23,572 nt of DNA from Collinsella aerofaciens (GCA_905213325.1 CAJMHW010000030.1:1-23572), one strand, 5' to 3'. Counted from the stretch's first letter, positions 7,301 through 15,224 are shown. Notes: generated by a model from the letters alone, not told the origin. A program made the numbers and translations.

Positions 7301-7325
7301 CCAAAAAGGGACGGGTTTATTTTGG
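7301..7325. repeat. 13-nt-loop hairpin, AGGGACGGGTTTA type
   Basis: Stem CCAAAA (7301-7306) and TTTTGG (7320-7325) encloses AGGGACGGGTTTA (7307-7319). It matches the doublet at 15130-15206 closely and sits just upstream of the MurR/RpiR start codon. Confidence 0.75.
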
Positions 7326-7522
7326 CACGTTTCGGTCGGTATCAGGAAGTGCCAGGGACGGGGCGGCGGCAGGACTCGAGAGCGAAAAGAAGTATCGGGT
7401 TTGGTGCGCCCGCTTCTGCCCGTCCCGTGCGCAGACGATACTCGGCTTATCGACCCGCGATGCAAAGGAGATGCTCGTCCCACGAGCACTACCGGGAAGG
7501 GCTCGCGATTCGAGTCCCCACC

Positions 7523-7551
7523 TTAGCATTTGAACCATTTGGCACTATAAT
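7523..7551 (+). promoter_or_regulatory. Predicted sigma-70 promoter for the EIIA gene
   Basis: A consensus TATAAT lies at 7546-7551. A TTAGCA at 7523-7528 is spaced 17 nt from it (4 of 6 to TTGACA). This would give a leader of about 40 nt before ATG 7601. Confidence 0.6.
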
Positions 7552-7600
7552 TACCGTAGGCATGCGCACAACGTTGCGCTTAATCAAGAGGAGAAAACGT

Positions 7601-8137
7601 ATGGGTCTGTTTGACATGTTCAAGAAGAAGGCTGAGCCCGCGGCTGCCGCTGCTCCGGCCTCCATCTCTGCTTCTGCTGGCGCCGACGTGCTGTGCTCGC
7701 CCGTCAAGGGCAAGGTCATCAAGATGGCTGACGTGCCCGATCCCGTCTTTGGCGGCGAGGTCCTGGGCAAGGGCTGCGCCGTGTGGCCCGAGGATGATCT
7801 GGTCTACGCTCCCTGCGACGGTAAGGTGACTGTCACCATGGGTCACGCCGTGGGTCTGCAGTCCGATAGCGGCATCGAGGTTCTGGTGCACGTTGGCGTC
7901 GATACCGTCAACATGAACGGCGACGGCTTCGAGGGCTTCGTCAAGGCCGACGACGTCGTGAAGGCCGGCCAGCCCATACTCAAGATCGACCGCGCCAAGA
8001 TCGCCGCTGCCGGTTACAAGGACTGCGTCGTGGTGGCCGTGTCCAACACCGCCGAGTTTGCCGATGTCGAACTCGCCGTTGAGGCCGACTCCGCTGTCGC
8101 CGCCGGTGACGCCATCGTTAAGGTCGTCCGCAAGTAA
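7601..8137 (+). CDS. PTS glucose-type EIIA protein (Crr-like)
   Basis: The 178-residue product starts at ATG 7601 with AGAGGAG 7-8 nt upstream. An Ala-rich linker (residues about 12-28) precedes the EIIA-Glc domain. The two active-site histidines are visible as H82 (MGHAVGLQSDSG) and H97 (EVLVHVGVDTVNMNG), equivalent to E. coli H75 and H90; the second accepts phosphate from HPr. The motif DGFEGFVKADDVVKAGQPIL is typical. No EIIB or EIIC domain gene is adjacent, so it may serve one or more membrane EIIBC proteins encoded elsewhere, or act as a regulatory EIIA. It is followed by a clear terminator and so appears monocistronic. It diverges from the sugar-phosphate-sensing MurR/RpiR regulator. 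Confidence 0.92.
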   Translation: MGLFDMFKKKAEPAAAAAPASISASAGADVLCSPVKGKVIKMADVPDPVFGGEVLGKGCAVWPEDDLVYAPCDGKVTVTMGHAVGLQSDSGIEVLVHVGVDTVNMNGDGFEGFVKADDVVKAGQPILKIDRAKIAAAGYKDCVVVAVSNTAEFADVELAVEADSAVAAGDAIVKVVRK

Positions 8138-8163
8138 ACTGCGGCATCCAAAGGATGTGCAAG

Positions 8164-8192
8164 GGTGGTCGGGTTTTCCGGCCACCTTTTTT
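8164..8192 (+). terminator. Rho-independent terminator after the EIIA gene
   Basis: A 9-bp stem (GGTGGTCGG at 8164-8172 with CCGGCCACC at 8178-8186, one G/U) and a GTTTT loop are followed by six T residues at 8187-8192. Confidence 0.9.
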
Positions 8193-8278
8193 ATTGCATC
8201 GCGGGGAAGCGTTTTATTGCACGTTGGGCGGGCTTGCAAACCGTTCGGACGCTAAAACGAACCGACCGCGCCTTCGCG

Positions 8279-8308
8279 TTGCCGAGGGTGTTCATAAGTG
8301 GATAGTAT
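8279..8308 (+). promoter_or_regulatory. Possible promoter for the lipoprotein gene
   Basis: TTGCCG at 8279-8284 and TAGTAT at 8303-8308 are 18 nt apart, about 65 nt before the lipoprotein start. Each matches the consensus only partly, so this is tentative. Confidence 0.35.
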
Positions 8309-8373
8309 GGGCTTACTTATTACAACGTGCGCCGCGTCTGGGAAGCGCAGTGCCGCTCATTGGGAGGAACAAC

Positions 8374-8931
8374 ATGAAAAAGAAGCTGCTGCTTGCGCCC
8401 CTCATGGCCGTCTTGGTTGCATGTGTGGTCCTGCTTTCCGGTTGCGGAGGCCCTTCGATCGAGGAACTCATCACCGAGGATCTTACGACGCAGTTTGACG
8501 AGGTCAAGAACGGTGGCGACGACTTCCTCTCTGGTCTGGAGGAGGCTTCGGGCGACGAGTTCGAGCAGCTGGGTATCGATCCCAAGGAGTATGCCAAGAC
8601 CTATCTCGAAGGCTTTGACTACAAAATCGGCGACGTGACGGTCGACGAGGACAAGGGTGTCGCGACCGCCGAGGTCTCCATCACCTGCAAGTCCATGAAC
8701 AAGATCGTCGAGGACTTCTCCACCCAGTATCAGGAGAAGGTCGCCGCGCTTGATACGGTTCCTTCCGATGACGAGCTGTACAAGATGGCCGGTCAGGTTA
8801 TGGTCGATGTGACCAAGGCCACCGAGCCCAGGAAGACCACGGTTATCTTCAAGTACACCTGCAACGACGACGGCGAGTGGTCTGCCGACGACTCCGTCAA
8901 CTCCGAGATGATGGATGCAATGCTGAGCTAG
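8374..8931 (+). CDS. Small secreted lipoprotein, function unknown
   Basis: The 185-residue product starts at ATG 8374 after GGGAGGA. It has a textbook lipoprotein signal: KKK at the N-terminus, a hydrophobic core, and the lipobox LLSGC with C24 as the predicted lipidated cysteine. The mature protein is strongly acidic and helical at first (EELITEDLTTQFDEVKN). Beta-strand-like regions follow (GVATAEVSITCKSM and KTTVIFKYTCNDDGEW), the latter near the C-terminus. This resembles the DUF5105 and DUF4878-like lipoprotein families of Gram-positive bacteria, but I cannot place it firmly. It stands alone between the terminator of the EIIA gene and a structured element that starts 3 nt after its TAG stop. 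Confidence 0.88.
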   Translation: MKKKLLLAPLMAVLVACVVLLSGCGGPSIEELITEDLTTQFDEVKNGGDDFLSGLEEASGDEFEQLGIDPKEYAKTYLEGFDYKIGDVTVDEDKGVATAEVSITCKSMNKIVEDFSTQYQEKVAALDTVPSDDELYKMAGQVMVDVTKATEPRKTTVIFKYTCNDDGEWSADDSVNSEMMDAMLS

Positions 8932-8934
8932 TTC

Positions 8935-9103
8935 GTTGCGGCGTTTTACCAAACGCCGCAACTGCTCGACGCTGCAAGCCCGCCAGAGCGGCAATCTGCC
9001 TTTCAACTTCGGCGGCATGACCAAAAGGTCAACGCCGCCTTGTTTCAAGGCACCTTGCTCGCTCTGGCGGGCTTTCGCTGTCGTTGCCAAAACAACGGCG
9101 TTC
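8935..9103 (+). other. 169-nt structured intergenic element, copy B
   Basis: The element starts 3 nt after the lipoprotein stop. It contains hairpin 1 (8935-8946 with 8951-8962, perfect 12 bp, loop TACC) and the linker GCTCGACGCTGC. The outer stem is 8976-8994 with 9055-9074 (19 bp, one bulged T). The inner hairpin is 9011-9022 with 9027-9039 (GACC/GGTC top, loop AAAA). A third hairpin is 9080-9086 with 9093-9099 (loop CCAAAA). It aligns to copy A at a constant offset of 3029. The third hairpin is intact here and degenerate in copy A. Confidence 0.8.
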
Positions 9104-9160
9104 CCTTGGCTGGCTGAAAGTGGCACTTGTACCTGCGGCGTTGCTATGGTGGTCATTGGG

Positions 9161-9215
9161 GCGGCACTTGGGGACGTTCTTTTTCTGCCGGCAGTTGGGG
9201 ACACTCCTTTGGTGC
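9161..9215. repeat. Degenerate 13-nt-loop repeats
   Basis: CGGCA (9162-9166) and TGCCG (9186-9190) can pair around GGGGACGTTCTTT (9170-9182). A second GGGGACACTCCTT follows at 9197-9209 without a good stem. The rest of this intergenic region up to 9272 holds nothing else that I recognise. Confidence 0.55.
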
Positions 9216-9272
9216 AGGGGGCAGCTAAAAGAGTCCCGTCCCGCATTAGCTACCCGTGGGTGGGATGAGCGG

Positions 9273-9941
9273 TTACTCGCCCAGAATCAGCGCCGCGAGC
9301 TCTGCCTGGGTGTCCACCACGTAGTCGGCGCCGGCGGCTTCCAGCTCTGCGCGGCCGCGGAAGCCCCAGCTGACGCCCGCGCTCTTAAGGCCGGCGTTGT
9401 GGCCGGTCAGGATATCGACATTGGAATCGCCCACATAGAGCGTGGTTGCCGGATCGGCGCCCAGCTCCTCCATCACATGCAGCGTGACGGGTGCTTCGGG
9501 CTTAGGCGGAAACGCATCGACACGGCCCTGTACCAGTGCAAAGCGCTCGGAACCAAAATACTTTTCGATAAGCGGAGCCGCCGAGACGTGGTCCTTGTTA
9601 GTGAGCACGGCAAGCTGAACGCCCGCGGCGCGTAGGCGGTCGAGCATCTCGATTGTACCGGCATAGGGGGCGGTGTGGTCCTCCTTGTGCTCGCCGTAGT
9701 AAGCCCTAAACTCGGCAAGCGTCTGCTCAAACATGCGACCGTCGCCCGCATATTCGGCAGGCATAAAGCGTTCGACCAGCTTGAGCATGCCGTTTCCCAC
9801 CTTGTAGCGGTACTCGTCTACGGCAAACGTGGGCCAGCCGTGCATCTCGCAGGTATGGTTGCCGGCGGCCGCCAGGTCCTCGAGCGTGTTGAGGATGGTG
9901 CCGTCCAGGTCAAAGATCACATGGGAAAAAGCTGCTGCCAT
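9273..9941 (-). CDS. HAD-superfamily hydrolase, phosphoglycolate-phosphatase-like
   Basis: From ATG 9941 (GGGAG 5 nt upstream) the product is 222 residues. An in-frame ATG at 9956 is possible but lacks a ribosome site. HAD motif I is FDLDGTI with the nucleophile D11 and general acid D13. A helical cap follows at about residues 15-90. Motif II is VLTNKD, and motif IV is GDSNVD. Length and the cap match the Gph/PhnX-like subgroup that removes phosphate from small metabolites. Substrate cannot be told from sequence. It converges with the lipoprotein gene and is separated from the hyp cluster by 104 bp. Confidence 0.9.
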   Translation of the reverse strand: MAAAFSHVIFDLDGTILNTLEDLAAAGNHTCEMHGWPTFAVDEYRYKVGNGMLKLVERFMPAEYAGDGRMFEQTLAEFRAYYGEHKEDHTAPYAGTIEMLDRLRAAGVQLAVLTNKDHVSAAPLIEKYFGSERFALVQGRVDAFPPKPEAPVTLHVMEELGADPATTLYVGDSNVDILTGHNAGLKSAGVSWGFRGRAELEAAGADYVVDTQAELAALILGE

Positions 9942-10045
9942 GAAAGCTCCCGTCATTGGGTTTCAAAACGCACCCCATGATACTGGGCATGCGTGCCGGG
10001 CATGTTTGGAATCTGAATATCTTTAATAGCCCTGAGCCTTTGTCG

Positions 10046-11080
10046 CTAGCAAATTCTCGGCAGCTGCTCTCCTACGAGCATGTCGAGGATGCGGGTCGAA
10101 CCCCAGCCGGTGCGCACGCGCACGGCGGGACGGGCGCCCTCGGCAAGCGACAGCACGCGACCGATGACGGCGGCATTCTCGCCGTAGCGGGCGGCGTGCA
10201 TGGCGCCCAGCGCCGCATCGGCTTGTTCGGCCGGCACGACGGCAACCATCTTGCCCTCGTTTGCCACCTGCAGCACATCGTAGCCGAGCATCTCGCAGGC
10301 GGCCTGCACGTCGGGACGCACGGGCACGGCATCTTCGTCGACCTCCATGGCAACACCGCTGGCCTGGGCAAACTCGTTGAGTGTGGACGCCAGGCCACCG
10401 CGCGTGGGGTCGCGAAAGCAACGCGTGCCGGGCGCTGCGGCCAGAACGTCGGCAATCAGGTGGTTGAGCGGCGCGGCATCGCTTTCGATCGTGCTCGAAA
10501 ACGCCAGGCCCTCGCGTTGGCTCATGATGGCGATCCCGTGGTCGCCCAGTGTGCCTGACACCAGGATAACGTCGCCGGGGCGGCAGTTGGCGCCGCTGAG
10601 CGCCACGCCCGTGGGAACCTCGCCCACGCCGGCGGTATTGATGTAGACGCCGTCGGCCCCGCCGCGCTCGACCACCTTGGTGTCGCCCGTGATTATGGAC
10701 ACGCCCGCCTCACGTGCTGTCTCGGCCATCGTCTGCACAATCTGGTGGAGCTTATCCATGGGATAGCCCTCTTCGAGGATAAAGCCACACGACAGGTAGC
10801 GCACGTTGGCGCCCGAGGTCGCGACGTCGTTAACGGTTCCGCACACGGCGAGTCGGCCGATGTTGCCACCGGGGAAGAACTGCGGCGAGACTACAAAGCT
10901 GTCAGTCGACATGGCTATGTGCCCGCTCGCGGGCAGCGCGGCGACGCCGGCGTCGTTGCCTTCGAGCAGCTCGGGCGACCCAAATGCATCCAGAAAGACC
11001 TCATCGATGATGCGTTTCATCATCTGACCGCCAGAGCCGTGGCCCAACAGGACGGTGCTATCGGTGGCAGTACGGGACAT
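10046..11080 (-). CDS. hypE: Hydrogenase maturation protein HypE (carbamoyl dehydratase)
   Basis: This 344-residue protein has ATG at 11080 with GGAG upstream. HypE takes a carbamoyl group from HypF onto its C-terminal cysteine and dehydrates it with ATP to a thiocyanate, the source of the CN ligands of the [NiFe] centre. The protein ends with PRIC, the diagnostic C-terminus carrying that cysteine (C344). The N-terminus LLGHGSGGQMMKRII and internal DPTRGGLASTLNE are typical of the AIR-synthase-like fold, as is ITGDTKVVERG. It lies 48 nt downstream of hypD and is the last gene of hypF-C-D-E. Confidence 0.97.
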   Translation of the reverse strand: MSRTATDSTVLLGHGSGGQMMKRIIDEVFLDAFGSPELLEGNDAGVAALPASGHIAMSTDSFVVSPQFFPGGNIGRLAVCGTVNDVATSGANVRYLSCGFILEEGYPMDKLHQIVQTMAETAREAGVSIITGDTKVVERGGADGVYINTAGVGEVPTGVALSGANCRPGDVILVSGTLGDHGIAIMSQREGLAFSSTIESDAAPLNHLIADVLAAAPGTRCFRDPTRGGLASTLNEFAQASGVAMEVDEDAVPVRPDVQAACEMLGYDVLQVANEGKMVAVVPAEQADAALGAMHAARYGENAAVIGRVLSLAEGARPAVRVRTGWGSTRILDMLVGEQLPRIC

Positions 11081-11128
11081 ATCGAAAACTCCAATCGTGG
11101 GTGGTGCCGGTGTGCGGGTGCGTCCGGA

Positions 11129-12241
11129 CTAGTCGCGGTAGCGGTAGTACGCCGCGCAGCTGCCCTCGGAGCTCACCATGCACGGGCCGACGGGGTGCTC
11201 GGGCGTGCAGGTACGGCCAAAGAGCGGACAGCTGCTCGGTGTAATGGCCCCGCGCAGCACGTCGCCGCAGCGGCACCCGCGCGGCTCGACCGTCTCCTCG
11301 ACGGGCACGTCAAAGCGGGTACGGGCATCAAAGCGCGAGAACTCGGGGCGGATGGAAAGGCCCGAGTTGGCAATCGGCCCCAATCCGCGCCATGTGGTAT
11401 CGCACGGCTCAAATACCTGCTCGACCAGCTGGCGCGCCACGGGGTTGCCGTCAGCGTTGACGCCACGGCGGTAGGCATTATCGATTGCGGGTCTGTCCTC
11501 GACAACCATCTGGACCAGCATGCAGATACCCTGCAAGATGTCGACCGGCTCAAATCCCGTTACCACGCCCGGGGTCTTAAACTCGTCGACCAAAAAGCCA
11601 AAGGGGGCTAAGCCCGTGATGGTGGCGACGTGTCCCGGCAGGATAAAGCCGTCGATGGCGGTCTCGGGATCGTTGGCGATGGCGCGCAACGCCGGCGGCG
11701 TGGTCTTGTGGGCGCAATAGACCGAAAAGTTCAAAAGCCCGCGCGCCTCGGCCTCCAAGATGGCGGCGGCGATGGTGGGCGTCGTAGTCTCAAAGCCCAC
11801 GCCCATAAAAATGACCGGGCGATCGGGGTTTTGCTCGGCAATGTCGAGCGCGTCGAGCGGGGAGTAGACGATGCGGATGTCGCGCCCGGCCGCCTTTTGC
11901 GCAGCGAGCGAGGTAGACGATCCGGGCACGCGCATCATGTCGCCAAAGGTGGTGATGATGGCGCCGTCTATGTTGGCGAGCGCGATTGCGTGGTCGATGT
12001 CGCGGTTGGCGGTAACGCAGACGGGGCAACCCGGTCCGCTCAGCAGCTTGAGCCCGGCCGGCATAATGGAGCGAAAGCCATAGCGGCCGATGCTCACGGT
12101 GTGCGTGCCGCAGACTTCCATAAGGTTGATGGTGCGGTCGCCGACGAGTTCATGGATGCGCTCGATGAGCTCGCGGGCCAGCTTGGAATCGCGAAATGCC
12201 GAAAAGTCGATACCGGAGCGAGCCGGCTGTCCGGCCGCCAC
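11129..12241 (-). CDS. hypD: Hydrogenase maturation protein HypD
   Basis: The 370-residue product begins at a GTG at 12241, overlapping the hypC stop codon by one base, so translational coupling is likely. HypD is the iron-sulfur scaffold that, with HypC, assembles the Fe(CN)2CO unit. Conserved elements visible are C44 in EVCGTHT and C72/C75 in GPGCPVCVT. A cysteine-rich C-terminus (C323, C325, C338, C345, C354, C362) supplies the [4Fe-4S] ligands. GVGFETTTPTIAAA and LPGHVATITG are also conserved. Length is typical of the family. Confidence 0.97.
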   Translation of the reverse strand: MAAGQPARSGIDFSAFRDSKLARELIERIHELVGDRTINLMEVCGTHTVSIGRYGFRSIMPAGLKLLSGPGCPVCVTANRDIDHAIALANIDGAIITTFGDMMRVPGSSTSLAAQKAAGRDIRIVYSPLDALDIAEQNPDRPVIFMGVGFETTTPTIAAAILEAEARGLLNFSVYCAHKTTPPALRAIANDPETAIDGFILPGHVATITGLAPFGFLVDEFKTPGVVTGFEPVDILQGICMLVQMVVEDRPAIDNAYRRGVNADGNPVARQLVEQVFEPCDTTWRGLGPIANSGLSIRPEFSRFDARTRFDVPVEETVEPRGCRCGDVLRGAITPSSCPLFGRTCTPEHPVGPCMVSSEGSCAAYYRYRD

Positions 12242-12501
12242 TAGTATGCCTCGGCCGGGTTGCTGGCCAGTTGGTCTTCTTCGGCCAGTTCGGTCATGGC
12301 ATTAACGAGCTCGAGCGTTTCTTGCGCTTCCTGCTCGTCGACGATCTGGATGCCAAAGCCGGCGTGTACGAGAATATAGTCGCCAACCTGTGCCGTCGGC
12401 ACGAGTCGTAGCGACACGGGGCGCTCGATGCCCATCATGTCGACGGTGGCCTTGAGGTCGTCGTCGCGTTTGACTACTTTACCGGGAACGGCAAGGCACA
12501 T
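12241..12501 (-). CDS. hypC: Hydrogenase maturation chaperone HypC
   Basis: An 86-residue HypC/HupF/HybG protein beginning MCLAVPGKV. The N-terminal C2, exposed after removal of Met, binds the iron centre and the hydrogenase large subunit precursor. The OB-like core is followed by GDYILVHAGFGIQIVDEQEA, the usual family pattern. It starts at ATG 12501 after AGGGGA. It works as a complex with HypD encoded immediately downstream, with which it shares one base. Confidence 0.96.
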   Translation of the reverse strand: MCLAVPGKVVKRDDDLKATVDMMGIERPVSLRLVPTAQVGDYILVHAGFGIQIVDEQEAQETLELVNAMTELAEEDQLASNPAEAY

Positions 12502-12635
12502 AATGTTCCCCTTTTAGACGCTTTGCGTTGGATAGGCGCTCAATAATCCATCAGTTGATGGTAGCGCTCGCGGGGTTCGCGGGCAAACGCGTTACGCCTG
12601 TGAGACGACTGGGCGCGGCGGCGTGCGAGGGCGAG
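12502..12635. other. hypF-hypC spacer without a recognised feature
   Basis: These 134 bp between hypF and hypC show no open frame, terminator or repeat that I can support. The Shine-Dalgarno of hypC is at its right-hand beginning (minus strand). The spacer is longer than the others in the cluster, so hypC could have its own promoter, but none is visible. Confidence 0.4.
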
Positions 12636-15107
12636 CTACTGCGACGCAATCTGCGCAAGACGAGCGCGCGCGACCGCCGCCTGACCGTAGGCGATGCAGC
12701 CGTCGTTGATGGGTACGGAGTGGGGAACCAAGACAGTGAGACCCATGCTTTTGAGCTCGCGGGTGAGGAGCTGGAGCAAAAGTCGGTTCATGAACACGCC
12801 ACCCGAGAGCGCGACGGTGCCGATGCCCTCGTGCGCGCAGATATCGCTGGCGATGCGCGCCGAGGAGCGCGCGACGGCGACATGGAAGTCGAGTGCGAGC
12901 CTGTCGGCGGGCGCTCCGGCTTCAATTCCTCCCAAAAGTGCCTCAAAGAGTGCTTTCTGGTCCAGAACATAGGGGCCGTCCAGCCACGATGGGCCAGATG
13001 CGAAATAGCCGGCGTTGTCGTCGGGAAAATGGGCGATTTCGTTGTCGAGCGCGCGCCAGGCGGCGGCTTCGAGTTCTATGGCGGGTTCGCCCTCGTAGGT
13101 TGCCTGGCCGCAGATGCCCAAAACCGCAGCGGCGGCATCAAAGAGACGCCCCATGCTGCTGGTGCGCGGGCTGTTGATGCCACGCTCGATCATGGTGGCT
13201 GTCACGCTGCGCGCTTGCTCGTCGAGGCTGTCCAAAAGCCGAGCGGCACCTGGGTGCTCGAGCAGACCGAGCTCGCTGAGCAGGGCAAAGGCGTTGCGGC
13301 GGGCGTCGCGCACGGAGGCCGCCCCACCGGGGAGCGCCCAGGTGCGCAAATGCGCGACGCGCTCAAAGCCGCCAAGGCTGGCAACAAGAAACTCGCCGCC
13401 CCAAATGGTCCCATCGGTGCCGGCGCCGGTGCCGTCAAAGGCGATGCCAAGGACACGCGCGTCGGTTGTAAGCCGGCCCGCGGCGATGACCTCGGCTATC
13501 ACGCTCGCGATATGTGCATGATGGTGCTGAACTTCGATAAGTGGCAGGTTGTACTCCCGTGTCTGCTCGCGGGCCCATTGGCTCGAAAGATAACTCGGAT
13601 GCAAGTCGCAGGCTAGGGCAGTGGGCGCCAAGTCAAAGAGATCTTCCAAGCGCGTGCGCGCAGCGTTCCAGGCATCGAAGGTCCCGCCGTTTTCAACATC
13701 GCCGATATGCTGCGACACAAAACAGGTTGCCTCGCCGTTCGTCCCTTCACGCGTGAGCGCAATCGTGGCCTTTTGTTGTGGCCCGCAGGCGAGCACGCAG
13801 GACGGAGCGCGGTCGAGCGCCGGCAACGGCAGCGGCTGGGGTGCATATCCGCGAGCGCGGCGCACGGGCATAACGGCGCCGTCAACCACGCGCACCACAG
13901 AGTCGTCGTAGCGCGAGAGGATCGCGCGATCGTTGCCGAGCAGCGCGTCGGCGATGCCGGCGGCAACGAGGCGCTCCCAGGCAAGGTCGTCGTCGGTCTC
14001 GATGGGTTCTTCACTCAGGTTTCCACTGGTCATGACGAGCGCGTGCATACCGTGCGACGCGGCAGCTGCAAGCAGAAGATGCTGAAGCGGGGTGTAGGGG
14101 AGCATAACGCCAAGCTCGGGAAGGTCGTGCGCGACGGACGGTGCGAGTACGAGGGCGTCGGGAGAATCGCCGTCGTTCCCGCAAACAGCACGCCGGCGCA
14201 GCAGCACGATGGGGCGGATACTGCCAGCGAGCAGATCGCGTTCAGCATCGTCGATATGACACAGGCGCTCGGCATCGGCAAGACTGCGCACCATGACGGC
14301 AAGTGGTTTGTTGCTGCGGCGTTTGCGACGGCGCAACTCGGCTACCGCTTGCTCGTTGGCAGCGTCACAGGCTAGATGGAATCCGCCCAGGCCCTTGATG
14401 GCGACGATGCCACCGCTGGCCAGCAGCTCAACGCAGCGCTCGATGATAGCGTCGCTGGCCTCGCGCGTGGTGCCGACGGCCGGTGTCGCGGACGAATTCC
14501 CGCACGCATTGCCGTTTACAGCCTCGCGCCACGTAATATGCGGCCCGCAATCAAAGCAGGCATCGGGCTGTGCGTGAAAGCGACGGTCGAGTGGATCGGC
14601 ATACTCTGCGGCGCAGGCGGGGCACATGGGGAAACGGTCCATCGATGTGGCCGCTCGGTCATAAGGCAGCGATCGGATGATGGTAAAGCGTGGGCCGCAG
14701 TTGGTGCAGTTGATAAAGGGGTAGTGATAGCGCCGATCGGCGGGGTCGAACAGCTCGCGCAGGCAATCGTCACAGGTGGCGATATCGGGCGAGACGAGCG
14801 TCGTGTGCGCGGTCTGGTCCTGCGATGCTACGATGCGAAAACCCTGTTCATTGGCGGTATCCCAACCGTTGGCTGCCAAGTCCACAGCCTCGACATACTC
14901 TACGCGGGCTGCCGCAGGCGCATGCTCAGAAAGCGCGGCAACAAAAGCATCGAGCGCATCGGCCGGAGCGTGCGCCTCGATATGCACGCCGTCGCCCGCA
15001 TTGAGCACCCATCCGCAAATGCCATGCGCAATGGCCTCGCGATACACAAACGGCCGCATGCCAACGCCCTGCACAATGCCCGTCACATGAATATGCACAT
15101 GCCGCAT
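12636..15107 (-). CDS. hypF: Carbamoyltransferase HypF
   Basis: From ATG 15107 (GAGGGG 7 nt upstream) the protein has 823 residues. An in-frame upstream start at 15134 sits next to a repeat and lacks support. HypF activates carbamoyl phosphate and transfers the carbamoyl group to HypE for cyanide synthesis. The N-terminal acylphosphatase domain (about 1-92) has VTGIVQGVGMRPFVYREA, with R18 and N36. Two zinc fingers follow (C112/C115 with C134/C137, and C162/C165 with C184/C187). A YrdC-like domain lies at about 215-405 (KGLGGFHLACDA, RRRKRRSNKPLA). The C-terminal Kae1-like domain carries HHHAH at 528-532 and FDGTGAGTDGTIWGGE. It follows nikR by 117 nt, with a repeat doublet in between. Confidence 0.97.
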   Translation of the reverse strand: MRHVHIHVTGIVQGVGMRPFVYREAIAHGICGWVLNAGDGVHIEAHAPADALDAFVAALSEHAPAAARVEYVEAVDLAANGWDTANEQGFRIVASQDQTAHTTLVSPDIATCDDCLRELFDPADRRYHYPFINCTNCGPRFTIIRSLPYDRAATSMDRFPMCPACAAEYADPLDRRFHAQPDACFDCGPHITWREAVNGNACGNSSATPAVGTTREASDAIIERCVELLASGGIVAIKGLGGFHLACDAANEQAVAELRRRKRRSNKPLAVMVRSLADAERLCHIDDAERDLLAGSIRPIVLLRRRAVCGNDGDSPDALVLAPSVAHDLPELGVMLPYTPLQHLLLAAAASHGMHALVMTSGNLSEEPIETDDDLAWERLVAAGIADALLGNDRAILSRYDDSVVRVVDGAVMPVRRARGYAPQPLPLPALDRAPSCVLACGPQQKATIALTREGTNGEATCFVSQHIGDVENGGTFDAWNAARTRLEDLFDLAPTALACDLHPSYLSSQWAREQTREYNLPLIEVQHHHAHIASVIAEVIAAGRLTTDARVLGIAFDGTGAGTDGTIWGGEFLVASLGGFERVAHLRTWALPGGAASVRDARRNAFALLSELGLLEHPGAARLLDSLDEQARSVTATMIERGINSPRTSSMGRLFDAAAAVLGICGQATYEGEPAIELEAAAWRALDNEIAHFPDDNAGYFASGPSWLDGPYVLDQKALFEALLGGIEAGAPADRLALDFHVAVARSSARIASDICAHEGIGTVALSGGVFMNRLLLQLLTRELKSMGLTVLVPHSVPINDGCIAYGQAAVARARLAQIASQ

Positions 15108-15129
15108 GCGACACCCCTCATCAAAACCG

Positions 15130-15206
15130 ACCAAAAAGGGACAGGTTTATTTTGGTAGGTAAAACTTCTAAACCTGCCAAAACAAACCTGTCCCTTTTTG
15201 GCAGGT
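15130..15206. repeat. Inverted doublet of AGGGACAGGTTTA-loop hairpins (REPIN-like)
   Basis: Unit 1 has stem ACCAAAA / TTTTGGT (15130-15136, 15150-15156) around AGGGACAGGTTTA. Unit 2 is inverted, with a perfect 11-bp stem ACCTGCCAAAA / TTTTGGCAGGT (15172-15182, 15196-15206) around the complementary 13 nt (15183-15195). A 15-nt spacer separates them. The doublet lies between nikR and hypF. Confidence 0.85.
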
Positions 15207-15224
15207 GCGCTGCGGGAAATCCCG

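Larger units (their letters stand above)
7275..7600. other. Divergent intergenic region between the MurR/RpiR and EIIA genes
   Basis: This 326-bp gap has no convincing gene. It holds a 13-nt-loop hairpin at 7301-7325 (stem CCAAAA/TTTTGG, loop AGGGACGGGTTTA). At 7355-7517 there are several pairable segments: GGGACGGG (7355-7362) with CCCGTCCC (7419-7426), AGTATCG (7391-7397) with CGATACT (7436-7442), TGCTCG (7472-7477) with CGAGCA (7483-7488), and GGACTCGA (7372-7379) with TCGAGTCC (7510-7517). A promoter for the EIIA gene follows. The paired segments could be a structured leader or a decayed repeat. Confidence 0.5.

Noticed and set aside
7460..7522. A tRNA-like 3' half (a short hairpin that could be a variable arm, then GATTCGAGTCCCC)
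   Set aside because: The T-stem does not pair with the T-loop in the correct register, the base before TTCGAGT is A and not the conserved G, and no D-arm or matching acceptor stem is present.
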